64,000 nucleotides of DNA from positions 2,624,572 to 2,688,571 of the forward strand of contig WJXW01000005.1 of the NCBI GenBank assembly GCA_015832175.1. The letters run 5' to 3'. The DNA is from Paraphaeosphaeria minitans (Eukaryota > Ascomycota > Dothideomycetes > Pleosporales > Didymosphaeriaceae). The notes under the pieces were generated by a model. That model was not told where the DNA came from, did not search any database, and saw only the letters and a list, made by a program, of their open reading frames with translations. The stretch's first letter is position 1; every line of letters starts with the position of its first letter. Shown in pieces: positions 52,201 through 62,537 of this stretch. Both the position numbers and the translations under genes were made by a program.

Positions 52201-52740
52201 AGAAGAAAACTAAACTAGAGGGTGTTACTATAAGTATAATATCTAGAGCTATATAGTAGGCACTTAGCTAGGCTACTATATTATTTAAGTTAGATAAGTA
52301 GGAATAGGCCATGTTTACTATAGTAAACAGTTAGACACCGCTAGTAGTTATACTCCCTATAGGTAGAGGCAAGAGTCTACTATTTATAGTGCTAGCCTAC
52401 CTTAACTATACTAGCGTAACTATAGTTATGGTACTATTTCGCGCGCTAATTAAGAATCTAGTAATATGTATCTACGCGCACGGTATTAACTACGTAGAAT
52501 AGGTTAACTATAAAACAAATCTAGCCTCTATTATACTAGTTAGTGCTAATATCGCTAGTAGTGCAGGGTTCCTAAAGTATACTAGCTTACTAAAGGATAA
52601 GAAGTAGCTATAGTAGGTAGTAATTAATAAGTGCTATTTTATTATTACCTCTAGCTATTAGCGGCTAAAGCTAGCGAAGCTGTAGAATCTACACGTACTT
52701 ATATACCTAATTATACTACTAACAGTAACGCTACCGCCTA
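49201..52740 (+). pseudogene. TLH unit 2: RIP-destroyed helicase copy, truncated before the second helicase lobe
   Basis: Starts at the same left edge (YCCAAGAGGAAGAGGCG) and aligns with unit 4 up to 61175 (about residue 1091, just after helicase motif III). It therefore lacks the second RecA-like lobe, the zinc module and the 3' region. The start codon is ATA at 49464-49466. There are numerous transition stops. The noncoding leader is far less changed than the coding region. Confidence 0.93.
49253..49267 (+). repeat. interstitial telomere-like motif in unit 2
   Basis: TTAGAGTTAGAGTTA, the unit 2 form of the motif at 57693-57707, with one G-to-A change in the first repeat. Confidence 0.55.
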
Positions 52741-55700
52741 TCCAAGAGGAAGAGGCGTTGGTAGTTACAGACGCGCTAAGATTGGCTTAGCGTTAGGGTT
52801 AGAGTTAACAAATTAGGTAGGATTTAATACCAGAAACGCGTTAGACTAGGGGCAGAAACAATCCTATTCCCTAGCTATTTCTATTTCTTTCTTATTTTAA
52901 TTCATCTTAACGTAACCTCTTATACTAATCTACTATCTCTTATTTACAAAATAGGATAGTAGTAGCGTAGGGTTTAGCTATTACTTTTTACTACTAATTT
53001 GCAATAGAGTTCTACTAGGACGCTTAAGCTTCTGTGTTAAGCCTAGCTAACAGAGTACTAATATTACTACATTAACAGAACTCTTAGCAGCAATAGTAAC
53101 TAGTAGGAGAAAACTTAGCGTAAGCTAATATATAAAAGTATATTTATTTTATTAAGGAGTATAGCGTGCTTTGCTATAGTAAGCATAAAGCTAGCATAGA
53201 AAATCTTAATATACATCTTTATTAAAAGCATAGTGTACTAGTTAATAAATAGAGGAAATTTATTAAAAGCTGTGCTCTTTTAAGAAGATAAGGGCTAAGT
53301 AGCGTTACACTACTAGACGCTAGTAGACCACTAATCTAGGTCCTAGGAGCGCTATTAGACAGCTTTTAATATAAGTAGCTAGTATATAGCTATCTTACGC
53401 GAAATAAGGGCCAGATATAACTACACTATAATAGTTATAAGTTAGCGTTTAAGACAGGATTAGATACACTCTACTAGAAGGTAAAGATATAGTCTTTCTT
53501 CTCTGCTTTAGGATAGTAGCAGTACTTTATAGTTTACGTCCCTAATATAGCGGACAGCGGAGCAGACGCTAAGGCACATAAAGAAGAAGTAGAAGATATT
53601 CTAGCAGAGTATATATAAACATAGGAGGAGAGGAAGCAGTAAGAGTAAGTAATAGATATAGAAGTTATAAAGACAGATAAAATAGGCTAGTAGAAGTTTA
53701 TAGAGTAGCTAGAGCACTTTATAAACTGCAACTATATACATTTTACCTACGCGATCTAGCTACTACGCTAGAATAAGCCTAAGCTGTAGAAGGCTGCGTA
53801 AGCTATAGAGTAGCTAGTAGAGTAGAGCGTCTAAAGGCTATCCTTACTACTACGTAAGACCTAATAATAGGTAAAGAGTGCGTAGGCTAATAAGATCTAC
53901 TAGCAGCTAATAGCCTAACTGTAGAACCTAGAGAGCTAGGCGCGCTATACTAGATATATTATAATATTTGTGTGCTATATCCTACGTATTATTACTACTA
54001 AAGAAGCAGACAAGGAGAGTAAGGATATAAAGAGTAGCGAGGGCAGTAGCACTAATAATAGTAGTAATAGTAATAGTAGTAGTAGTAGTAACTATAGTAA
54101 TAAGAGCCTACCTAAGGCCTACACAGGTTACTAAGTTAAAGTTAATCCTATAAAGGACGCGCAGGAGATGTTCCTATAGAAAGAGAACTAAAAGCTGCTA
54201 GCTACTATACTCTAGGAGGCCCTAAATAGTAATAATAAAGCTAGCCACATTGTCCTAGTGCACTAGATGCTTAGTACGTTTATTATAACAACCTACATCT
54301 ATAGTCTATTTAAGAGTGGGCTTATTCACTTTACTATTATGCTTAGGTTTAATTTAGAGACACGTTAACTGTGCACTATAAAGAACTATTTATATCTAGT
54401 GGCTAGGATAGTGTACTACGTTTAGGTAATTAGTGTTAAATACCTACTTCTGCCCGCGTAACGGGAACAGTAGGGCTTAGTAGAATATAACTACTATCTT
54501 AACTTAAAAAAGCGCTTCCTAGTGGATAGGTCCTTTAGCCTAATAAGCTAGCTGCTTAGTCTACTAGCCTATAGCAAGTTTATTAGCATAAATACTAGTA
54601 ATATAGGCAACGCTTTCTAGTTAGAGGATAAGAAGATCTTCTACTTTAATAGTAGACCTATTGTTATACACTATTTCTAGCTAATAGCCTAAGAACTGTT
54701 AACTAAGCTAGAGGACCTACTCTAGGGTAAGCTGCTTTAGGTCTACAGTCCTAGTTAGCGTTTCCTAATTTAGCTTAACCTAATTTAGGATAATATTACG
54801 TGTACACAACGTGGCATGTCCTTTATTACGCATAGAAATAACAGCCTAGAGAATAGCTTATAATAGATGCTTAAATAGATAATATAGAATAAGTAGGGTT
54901 AGAAGCTTTACTTTAGAGATAGAACTTGGAATGTTATATGTGTAAAGCTATACCTACACAGTATTAAGCGCTTTAAGGAGCTAAAGCTTGCTAATCTCTA
55001 CATTAATAAGGGAATACTAGATTAAGGCACTAAGATTATATTAATATAGTTCTATAATAGAGCACTATAGGACTGTAACCTCTTTATAATAGACAGACAG
55101 ATTATAATAGTAGTCTGTTACTATAAGTTATAGTCGCAGTTTAATAAGCCTAAGGTTATCTTAAGGTTCCTGCCCTTACAGCTCTTGTAGGTGCTTATTA
55201 TATATCTAGCGTACGTATAGCTGTTTAAAGAGTACCTAACTGTAGAGGTACTAGGCGGCAGCTTTACTAACTACCTATAGGCTAATAAGCAGGGTCTATA
55301 GTATATAGATTACCTAATATAGGTGCTAAAGCGTAAGATAGGTAAGCACTTAGGGGTAGCGCTAAACACGCTTAACTACTAACACACAGCAGTGGGGATT
55401 AGGCGGGAGGTAGTTAGGGCTATATTTAGATAGGGTTACTAAGATAAGGTAGGTAAGATTAAAGAGCCTAAGGTTAATAAGGATAGTAAGAGCCTATTAG
55501 AGCTGTAGAGCGCGTAGATAACTAAGATTAGTCTAGCTAACTATAGCGTGCCTATTAATATTATAAAGCATTTTAGTATATGTTTAGTTAAGATCTTCTA
55601 GCCGCTTAGTTAGCGCTAGTATAAGTTTCTAGGTGTAGATAGGCATAAGGTACAACCTAGTGCAGCTAGGAAGCGGTAATAGGAAGAAGAAGGAGATAGT

Positions 55701-57640
55701 TAAAACAAAGGAAGAGATAATCTTACTATAGTTATACTATAGAAGAAGACTAAACTAGGGGGTATTACTATAAGTGTAATGTCTAGAGCGATATAGTAGG
55801 CACTTAGCCAGGCTACTGCATTATTTAAGTTAGATAAGTAGGAATAGGCTATGTTTGCTATAGTAAATAGTTAGACACCGCTAGTAGTCGTGCTCTCTAT
55901 AGGTAGAGGTAAGAGTCTGCTGTTTATAGTGCTAGCCTGCCTTAACTATACTAGTGTAACTGTGGTTATAGTGCCATTCCGCGCACTAATTAAGGATCTA
56001 GTAATATATATCTGCGCGCGCAGTATTAACTGCGTAGAATAGGTTAACTATAAGACAAACCTAGCCTTTATTATGCTAGTTAGTGCTAATATTGCTAGCA
56101 GCGTAGAGTTCCTAAAGTATACTAGCTTACTAAAAGATAAGAAGTAGCTGTAGTAGGTAGTAATTAATAAGTGCTATTTTATTATTACCTCTAGCTATTA
56201 GTAGCTAAAGCTAGCGAAGCTATAGAATCTACGTGTACTTACATACCTAATTGTACTACTAATAGTAACGCTACTGCCTATACTAAAAAGGGTGTTAGGT
56301 AGAAGTATATTAATTTAAGCTACTACTTATATCTAGACTAGTATAGTGTAGCCTAATATCTGGTATTACGTGTTATAGTGTGGGCGAGGTAAGGCCATAA
56401 AGGTAGTACTAGCTATATATTAACAGTAGTAGGAACAGCTGCGGGGTAGCTAGAAAGGCGTTATCTACTACTATAGTAGGACTATATACGAAGTGCTAGT
56501 AGGGGCGCTAGACTATAAGTACTACTACGCTAGCGAGTTAGATTAAACTAAGATTCTTGCTAGCTAGCTAGATAAAAGTAGGCTTATTATAGCAATATTA
56601 GCGCTTAGTATTAGGGTTAACTTTCCTAGCATTATATTTATCTTACATGTAGGTATGCTATAGAGCATAATTAACTACTACTAAGAGAGTAGGCGTGCGG
56701 GGCGTAGTAGTAAAGTGGCAGACTTAGTTATTATTATTAAGCTAGGTAAAGTAGAGAGGCGAATTTAGGAAAGTGGAGCGTTAGTAGACGTATGCGTAAT
56801 AAGCATGTTTATTAAAAGTAAAGGCTACTAGCGCAGGAAGATAAGCGAGTATATAGATAGGTAGTAGGTAGTGTGTAGTGACATGGACTTAGCTAGGTGC
56901 AATTAATGTGGTAAGGGCCAAATTAAGTAGTAGTAGGCCTAGTCACTTATAGCAAGTAAGTGGCAAAAGGTGGAGGTAAGCATAGACAAGCTATAGGCTA
57001 GGTGTGCAATATACTAAGTGCTAGGGTAGGCAGGCTAGTAAGAGTATAGAATAATACTGTGCACAGCGCAGCCTATAATAATAGGAAGGGATATAGATAA
57101 GTTCTAGTAAGGGGTGCGTAACGCTAGGAACTACTATAGCTATTAAAGGTGCTAGGTAAGCCAAAAGTAGTGCGTAATAGGGCAGGACGTTGTGAACTTA
57201 TACTAGTAGCCAAATATTATAATTCCTGTAGCTAGGGTAGTAATAGGGATTGCGGATAGGCTTAAGATTATTTAGTAGTATAGGTTCTAGGGTAAGTGCA
57301 AGGTTTCGTGCTAGGCGTACTAGGTATAGCTTGGACAGCGCCATTATAAACGTATCTAGGGCGAATTTCTTAGTAATACAATAGTAGTAGCTATAAGAGT
57401 TATTATAAAACTTAAAGAGAAGAATTAGGCCTAGAATATAGTACTTTACTTCTATTTTTTAAAAAATCTCACTTTGTATATATTATAGCAGAGTTAGCCT
57501 ATCTATTATAGATTTTATTTTACTTTACTATATATTAGTATAATAGGATGTAAGTTTTAGAAATTATAGAAAAAATAGAAACTAGAGTCTTCTAGAAGAG
57601 TTTAGGAATTGTATAAAATAAGTAAATTTCTAAAAACCTA
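52741..57640 (+). pseudogene. TLH unit 3: full-length RIP-destroyed helicase copy
   Basis: A complete 4900-bp unit that aligns from end to end with unit 4. The start is ATA at 53004-53006 and the frame terminator lies at 57426-57428. Coding changes are transitions, with little or no indel change. The last ~200 bp (57429-57640) are almost identical to the sequence after the intact gene (62326-62537). It is the best RIP comparison: for example CTCGAG in unit 4 is CTTAAG here, and TGCTGGG is TACTAGG. Confidence 0.94.
52793..52807 (+). repeat. interstitial telomere-like motif in unit 3
   Basis: TTAGGGTTAGAGTTA at the same offset from the unit's left edge as in units 2 and 4. Confidence 0.6.
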
Positions 57641-57903
57641 CCCAAGAGGAAGAGGCGTCGGTGGTCACAGACGCGCTAAGATTGGCTTAGCGTTAGGGTT
57701 AGAGTTAACGAATTAGGTAGGATTTGATACCAGAAACGCGTTAGACTAGGGGCAGAAACAATCCTATTCCCCAGCTATTTCTATTTCTTTCTCATTCTAA
57801 TTCATCTCAACGTAACCTCTTATACTAATCTACCATCTCTTATTCACAAAATAGGATGGTGGTGGCGCAGGGTTTAGCCATTACTTTTTACTACTAATTC
57901 GCG
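57641..57903 (+). promoter_or_regulatory. upstream leader of the intact TLH gene
   Basis: The 263 bp between the unit's left edge and the ATG must hold the proximal promoter or 5' UTR if the gene is transcribed from within the unit. Its sequence is the best-conserved noncoding part among the four units and carries the telomere-like motif TTAGGGTTAGAGTTA at 57693-57707. No TATA box or known factor site is certain. Confidence 0.45.
57693..57707 (+). repeat. interstitial telomere-like motif upstream of the intact TLH gene
   Basis: TTAGGGTTAGAGTTA, 197 bases before the ATG, in telomere orientation and conserved in all four units. It could bind telomere-repeat proteins or mark an old telomere junction. 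Confidence 0.6.
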
Positions 57904-60900
57904 ATGGAGTTCTGCTGGGACGCTCGAGCTTCCGCGTCAAGCCCAGCTAACAGAGTACTAACATCACCACATCAACAGAACTCTCAGCAGCAACAGCAAC
58001 TAGCAGGAGAAAACTTAGCGCAAGCTAATATACAAAAGTATATTCATTTTGTTAAGGAGTACGGCGTGCTTTGCTGCAGCGAGCACAAAGCCGGCATAGA
58101 AAATCTCGATGTACATCTCCGTCAAAAGCATAGTGTACCAGTTAACGAACGGAGGAAATTCATTGAAAGCTGCGCTCTTTTGAGAAGACAAGGGCTGGGC
58201 AGCGTTACGCTACCAGACGCTGGCGGACCGCCAATCCAGGTCCTAGGAGCGCCGTTGGACGGCTTCCAATGCAAGCAGCCAGCATGCAGCTATCTTACGC
58301 GAAACAAGGGCCAGATACGACTACACTGCAACAGTCATGGGTTAGCGTTCAAGACGGGATCAGATGCGCTCTACCAGAAGGTAAAGATGCAGTCTTTCTT
58401 CCCCGCTTCAGGACGGCAGCGGTACTTTGTAGTTTGCGTCCCCGATGTAGCGGACAGCGGAGCAGACGCTAGGGCGCATAAAGAAGAGGTGGAAGACATT
58501 CTGGCAGAGTACGCGCGAACGCAGGAGGAGAGGAAGCGGCAAGAGCAGGTGATGGATGCAGAAGTCGCAAAGACAGACAAGACAGGCTGGTGGAAGTTTA
58601 CAGAGTGGCCAGAGCACTTTGCGAACCGCAACTGCGTGCACCTTGCCCACGCGATCCGGCTGCCGCGCCGGGACGAGCCCAAGCTGCAGAAGGCCGCGCG
58701 GGCTGTGGAGCAGCTGGTGGAGCAGAGCGTCCGAGGGCTGTCCTCGCTACCACGTGAGACCCGACGATGGGTGAAGAGTGCGCAGGCCAACGAGATCCAC
58801 CAGCAGCCGATAGCCCGACTGCAGAACCCAGAGAGCCAGGCGCGCTATGCTGGGTACATTGTGATGTTCGTGTGCTATGTCCTACGTATCGTCGCCGCCG
58901 AAGAAGCGGACAAGGAGAGCGAGGACACGGAGAGTAGCGAGGGCAGCAGCACCGACGACAGCAGCGACGGCGACGGCAGCAGCAGCGACTGCAGTGATGA
59001 GAGCCCGCCCGAGGCCCACACAGGTCGCCGAGTCAAAGTTGATCCCATGAAGGACGCGCGGGAGATGTTCCCATGGAAAGAGGACCAAAAGCTGCTGGCC
59101 ACCATGCTCTGGGAGGCCCTGGACAGCAACGACGAAGCCGGCCACATCGTCCTAGTGCGCCGGATGCTTAGTACGTTCATCATGACGACCTACATCCGCA
59201 GTCCGTTTGAGAGCGGGCTCGTTCACTTTGCTGCTGTGCTTGGGTTCGATTCAGAGACACGTCGACTGCGCACCGCGAAGAACTATTCGTATCTAGTGGC
59301 TGGGATGGTGTACTGCGTTCGGGTGATCAGTGTCGAACACCTACTTCCGCCCGCGCAACGGGAACAGCAGGGCTTGGTGGAACGTGACCACTATCTTGAC
59401 CTGAGAAAGCGCTTCCTAGCGGACGGGTCCTTCAGCCCGACGAGCCAGCTGCTTAGTCTGCTGGCCTATGGCAAGTTCATCGGCATGAATACCGGCAACG
59501 CGGGCAACGCCTTCTGGTCAGAGGATAAGAAGATCTTCTACCTCAACGGTAGACCCATCGTTATACACCATTTCCAGCTGATGGCCCAAGAACTGTTGAC
59601 CGAGCTGGAGGACCTGCTCTGGGGTGAGCTGCTCTGGGTCCGCAGTCCCGGTCAGCGTTTCCCGATCCGGCTCGACCTGATTCAGGACGATGTCGCGTGC
59701 ACACGACGCGGCATGTCCTTTGTCACGCACGGGAACAACGGCCTGGAGAATGGCTTGCGATGGATGCTCGAACGGATGATGCAGGACGAGCAGGGTCGGA
59801 AGCTCCGCTCCGGAGATGGGACTTGGAACGTTGCACGCGTGAAGCTGTACCTGCGCAGTGTCAAGCGCTTCAAGGAGCTGGAGCTTGCCAATCTCCACAT
59901 TGACGAGGGAATGCCAGGTCGGGGCACCGAGATCACGTCGATGCGGTTCCGCAACGGAGCACTGCAGGACCGCAACCTCTTCGTGATGGACGGACAGATC
60001 ATGACGGTGGTCCGTTACTACAAGTCGCAGTCGCAGTTCGACAAGCCCAAGGTCATCCCAAGGTTCCTGCCCTCGCGGCTCTCGCAGGTGCTCGTTGTGT
60101 ACCTGGCGTACGTGCAGCCGTTCGAAGAGTACCTGACCGTGGAGGTGCTGGGCGGCAGCTTCACCGACTACCTGTGGGCCAACGAGCAGGGTCCGTGGCA
60201 CACGGATCACCTGACGCGGGTGCTGAAGCGCGAGACGGGCAAGCACCTGGGGGTGGCGCTGAACACGCTCGACTACCGACACACGGCGGTGGGGATTGGG
60301 CGGGAGGTGGTTGGGGATGTGTTTGGGCGGGGTTACCAAGACGAGGTGGGTGAGATTGAAGAGCCCGAGGTCGACGAGGACGGTGAGAGCCCGTTGGAGC
60401 TGCAGAGCGCGCGGACGACCAAGATCGGCCTGGCCAACTACAGCGTGCCCATCGATATTGTGAAGCATCTCAGCATGCGTTCGATCGAGACCTTCCGGCC
60501 GCTCAGTCGGCGCTGGCACGAGTTTCTAGGTGTGGATGGGCACGAGGTACGACCCAGTGCAGCCAGGAAGCGGCGATGGGAAGAAGAAGGAGACGGTCAA
60601 GACAAAGGGAGAGATGATCTCGCCGTGGTCGTGCCGCAGAAGAAAACCAAACCAGGGGGTGTCACTGCGAGTGCGATGTCTAGAGCGATGCAGCAGGCAC
60701 TTGGCCAGGCTACTGCATCGTTCAAGTCGGACGAGCAGGAACAGGCCATGTTCGCTATGGTGAACGGTCAGACACCGCTGGTGGTCGTGCTCCCCACAGG
60801 TGGAGGCAAGAGTCTGCTGTTCATGGTGCCGGCCTGCCTCGACCATGCTGGCGTGACCGTGGTTGTGGTGCCGTTCCGCGCGCTGATCGAGGACCTGGCA

Positions 60901-62325
60901 ACGCGTATCCGCGCGCGCGGTATCGACTGCGTGGAATGGGTTAACCACGAGACGAACCCGGCCTCCGTCATGCTGGTTGGTGCTGATGTCGCCGGCGGCG
61001 CGGGGTTCCTGAAGTATGCCAGCTCGCTGAAGGATAAGAAGCAGCTGCAGCGGGTGGTGATTGACGAGTGCCATCTCATCATCACCTCCAGCCATTGGCG
61101 GCCGAAGCTGGCGAAGCTGCGGAATCTGCGCGTGCTTGCATGCCCGATCGTACTGCTGACGGCGACGCTACCGCCCGTGCTGGAGGGGGTGTTGGGTAGA
61201 AGCATGTTGATTCAAGCTGCCACCTACATCCGGGCCAGCACGGTGCGGCCCAACATCCGGTATTACGTGTCGTGGTGTGGGCGAGGTAAGGCCATGGAGG
61301 CAGCACTGGCCATGTGTCGACGGCGGCAGGAACAGCTGCGGGGTGGCCAGAAAGGCGTCATCTACTGCCACAGCAGGACTGCATGCGAAATGCTGGCAGG
61401 GGCGCTGGGCTGCAAGCACTACCACGCTGGCGAGTTGGATCGAACCGAGATCCTCGCCAGCTGGCTGGACGAAGGCGGGCTCATCGTGGCAACATCAGCG
61501 CTCGGTACTGGGGTTAACTTTCCCAGCATCGTGTTCGTCTTGCACGTAGGCATGCCATGGAGCATGATCGACTACTGCCAGGAGAGTGGGCGTGCGGGGC
61601 GTAGCGGCGAGGTGGCGGACTCGGTCATCATCGTCGAGCCAGGTGAGGTGGAGAGGCGAATCCGGGAGGGTGGAGCGTCGGTGGACGTGTGCGCGATGGG
61701 CATGTTCATCGAGAGCGAAGGCTGCCGGCGCGGGAAGATGAGCGAGTACATGGATGGGCAGCGGGTAGTGTGCAGTGACATGGACTCGGCTGGGTGCGAT
61801 CGATGCGGTGAGGGCCGGATCGAGTGGCAGCAGGCCCAGTCGCTCGCGGCGAGTGAGTGGCAAGAGGTGGAGGCAAGCATGGACGAGCTGCGGGCCGGGT
61901 GTGCGATATGCTGGGTGCTGGGGCGGGCAGGCTGGCAAGAGCACAGAACGATGCTGTGCACGGCGCAGCCCATGATGATGGGGAGGGACATGGACGAGTT
62001 CCGGCGAGGGGTGCGCGACGCTGGGAACTGCCACAGCTGTCGAAGGTGCTGGGTGAGCCAGAAGTGGTGCGCGACAGGGCAGGACGTCGCGAACTCGTGC
62101 CAGTGGCCGAACATTGTGATTCCTGTGGCCAGGGCAGCAACGGGGATTGCGGATGGGCTTGAGATCATTCGGCAGTGCGGGTTCCAGGGCGAGTGCGAGG
62201 TTTCGTGCCAGGCGTACCAGGTATGGCTTGGACAGCGCCATTGTGAACGTATCTGGGGCGAATTTCTTAGTAATGCAATGGTAGTAGCTATAAGAGTTAT
62301 TATAAAACTTAAAGAGAAGAATTAG
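57904..62325 (+). CDS. TLH: telomere-linked RecQ-type DNA helicase with zinc finger and recombinase-like domain (intact)
   Basis: A 1473-residue predicted nuclear ATP-dependent DNA helicase. Domains in order: a Gln-rich start; an OrsD-like N-terminal region with Cys/His pairs at 57-76 and a canonical C2H2 finger C123-x4-C128-x12-H141-x3-H145; an acidic Ser/Asp/Glu linker (333-367); a tyrosine-recombinase-like region with R673, K707, R792-H793 and Y846; RecQ helicase with motif 0 near 940-949, Walker A PTGGGKS 964-970, DECH 1054-1057, TAT 1086-1088 and QESGRAGR 1226-1233; a RecQ zinc module C1274, C1290, C1298, C1301; and a second Cys cluster 1333-1399 typical of fungal TLH proteins. Such genes sit next to telomeres in many fungi and are thought to act at chromosome ends. 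The ATG lies in CGCGATGGA and is lost in all dead copies. The body is GC-rich, unlike everything around it; the last ~25 codons are AT-rich and the exact C-terminus is less certain. No intron is needed. Confidence 0.93.
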   Translation: MEFCWDARASASSPANRVLTSPHQQNSQQQQQLAGENLAQANIQKYIHFVKEYGVLCCSEHKAGIENLDVHLRQKHSVPVNERRKFIESCALLRRQGLGSVTLPDAGGPPIQVLGAPLDGFQCKQPACSYLTRNKGQIRLHCNSHGLAFKTGSDALYQKVKMQSFFPASGRQRYFVVCVPDVADSGADARAHKEEVEDILAEYARTQEERKRQEQVMDAEVAKTDKTGWWKFTEWPEHFANRNCVHLAHAIRLPRRDEPKLQKAARAVEQLVEQSVRGLSSLPRETRRWVKSAQANEIHQQPIARLQNPESQARYAGYIVMFVCYVLRIVAAEEADKESEDTESSEGSSTDDSSDGDGSSSDCSDESPPEAHTGRRVKVDPMKDAREMFPWKEDQKLLATMLWEALDSNDEAGHIVLVRRMLSTFIMTTYIRSPFESGLVHFAAVLGFDSETRRLRTAKNYSYLVAGMVYCVRVISVEHLLPPAQREQQGLVERDHYLDLRKRFLADGSFSPTSQLLSLLAYGKFIGMNTGNAGNAFWSEDKKIFYLNGRPIVIHHFQLMAQELLTELEDLLWGELLWVRSPGQRFPIRLDLIQDDVACTRRGMSFVTHGNNGLENGLRWMLERMMQDEQGRKLRSGDGTWNVARVKLYLRSVKRFKELELANLHIDEGMPGRGTEITSMRFRNGALQDRNLFVMDGQIMTVVRYYKSQSQFDKPKVIPRFLPSRLSQVLVVYLAYVQPFEEYLTVEVLGGSFTDYLWANEQGPWHTDHLTRVLKRETGKHLGVALNTLDYRHTAVGIGREVVGDVFGRGYQDEVGEIEEPEVDEDGESPLELQSARTTKIGLANYSVPIDIVKHLSMRSIETFRPLSRRWHEFLGVDGHEVRPSAARKRRWEEEGDGQDKGRDDLAVVVPQKKTKPGGVTASAMSRAMQQALGQATASFKSDEQEQAMFAMVNGQTPLVVVLPTGGGKSLLFMVPACLDHAGVTVVVVPFRALIEDLATRIRARGIDCVEWVNHETNPASVMLVGADVAGGAGFLKYASSLKDKKQLQRVVIDECHLIITSSHWRPKLAKLRNLRVLACPIVLLTATLPPVLEGVLGRSMLIQAATYIRASTVRPNIRYYVSWCGRGKAMEAALAMCRRRQEQLRGGQKGVIYCHSRTACEMLAGALGCKHYHAGELDRTEILASWLDEGGLIVATSALGTGVNFPSIVFVLHVGMPWSMIDYCQESGRAGRSGEVADSVIIVEPGEVERRIREGGASVDVCAMGMFIESEGCRRGKMSEYMDGQRVVCSDMDSAGCDRCGEGRIEWQQAQSLAASEWQEVEASMDELRAGCAICWVLGRAGWQEHRTMLCTAQPMMMGRDMDEFRRGVRDAGNCHSCRRCWVSQKWCATGQDVANSCQWPNIVIPVARAATGIADGLEIIRQCGFQGECEVSCQAYQVWLGQRHCERIWGEFLSNAMVVAIRVIIKLKEKN

Positions 62326-62537
62326 GCCTAGAATATAGTACTTTACTTCTATTTTTTAAAAAATCTCACTTTGTACATATTATAGTAGAGTTAGCCTATC
62401 TATTATAGATTTTATTTTACTTTACTATATATTAGTATAATAGGATGTAAGTTTTAGAAATTATAGAAAAAATAGAAACTAGAGTCTTCTAGAAGAGTTT
62501 AGGAATTGTATAAAATAAGTAAATTTCTAAAAACCTA
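62326..62537 (+). other. 3' flank of TLH unit 4 shared with unit 3
   Basis: AT-rich 212 bp, nearly identical to 57429-57640 after unit 3, ending TAAAAACCTA. It probably includes the 3' UTR. No clear polyadenylation signal is claimed. Confidence 0.6.

Noticed and set aside
49201..52740. Unit 2 considered as a deliberately short, helicase-only or recombinase-only gene
   Set aside because: It has lost its start codon and has many stops; the truncation coincides with the left edge of unit 3.
59518..60519. Long antisense open frame (333 codons) opposite the TLH gene, with others at 60526-61095 and 61495-62241
   Set aside because: It lies in GC-rich coding DNA where antisense frames are often open by codon bias; the Pro/Arg/His-rich translations show no domain, and the plus frame carries all the helicase motifs.
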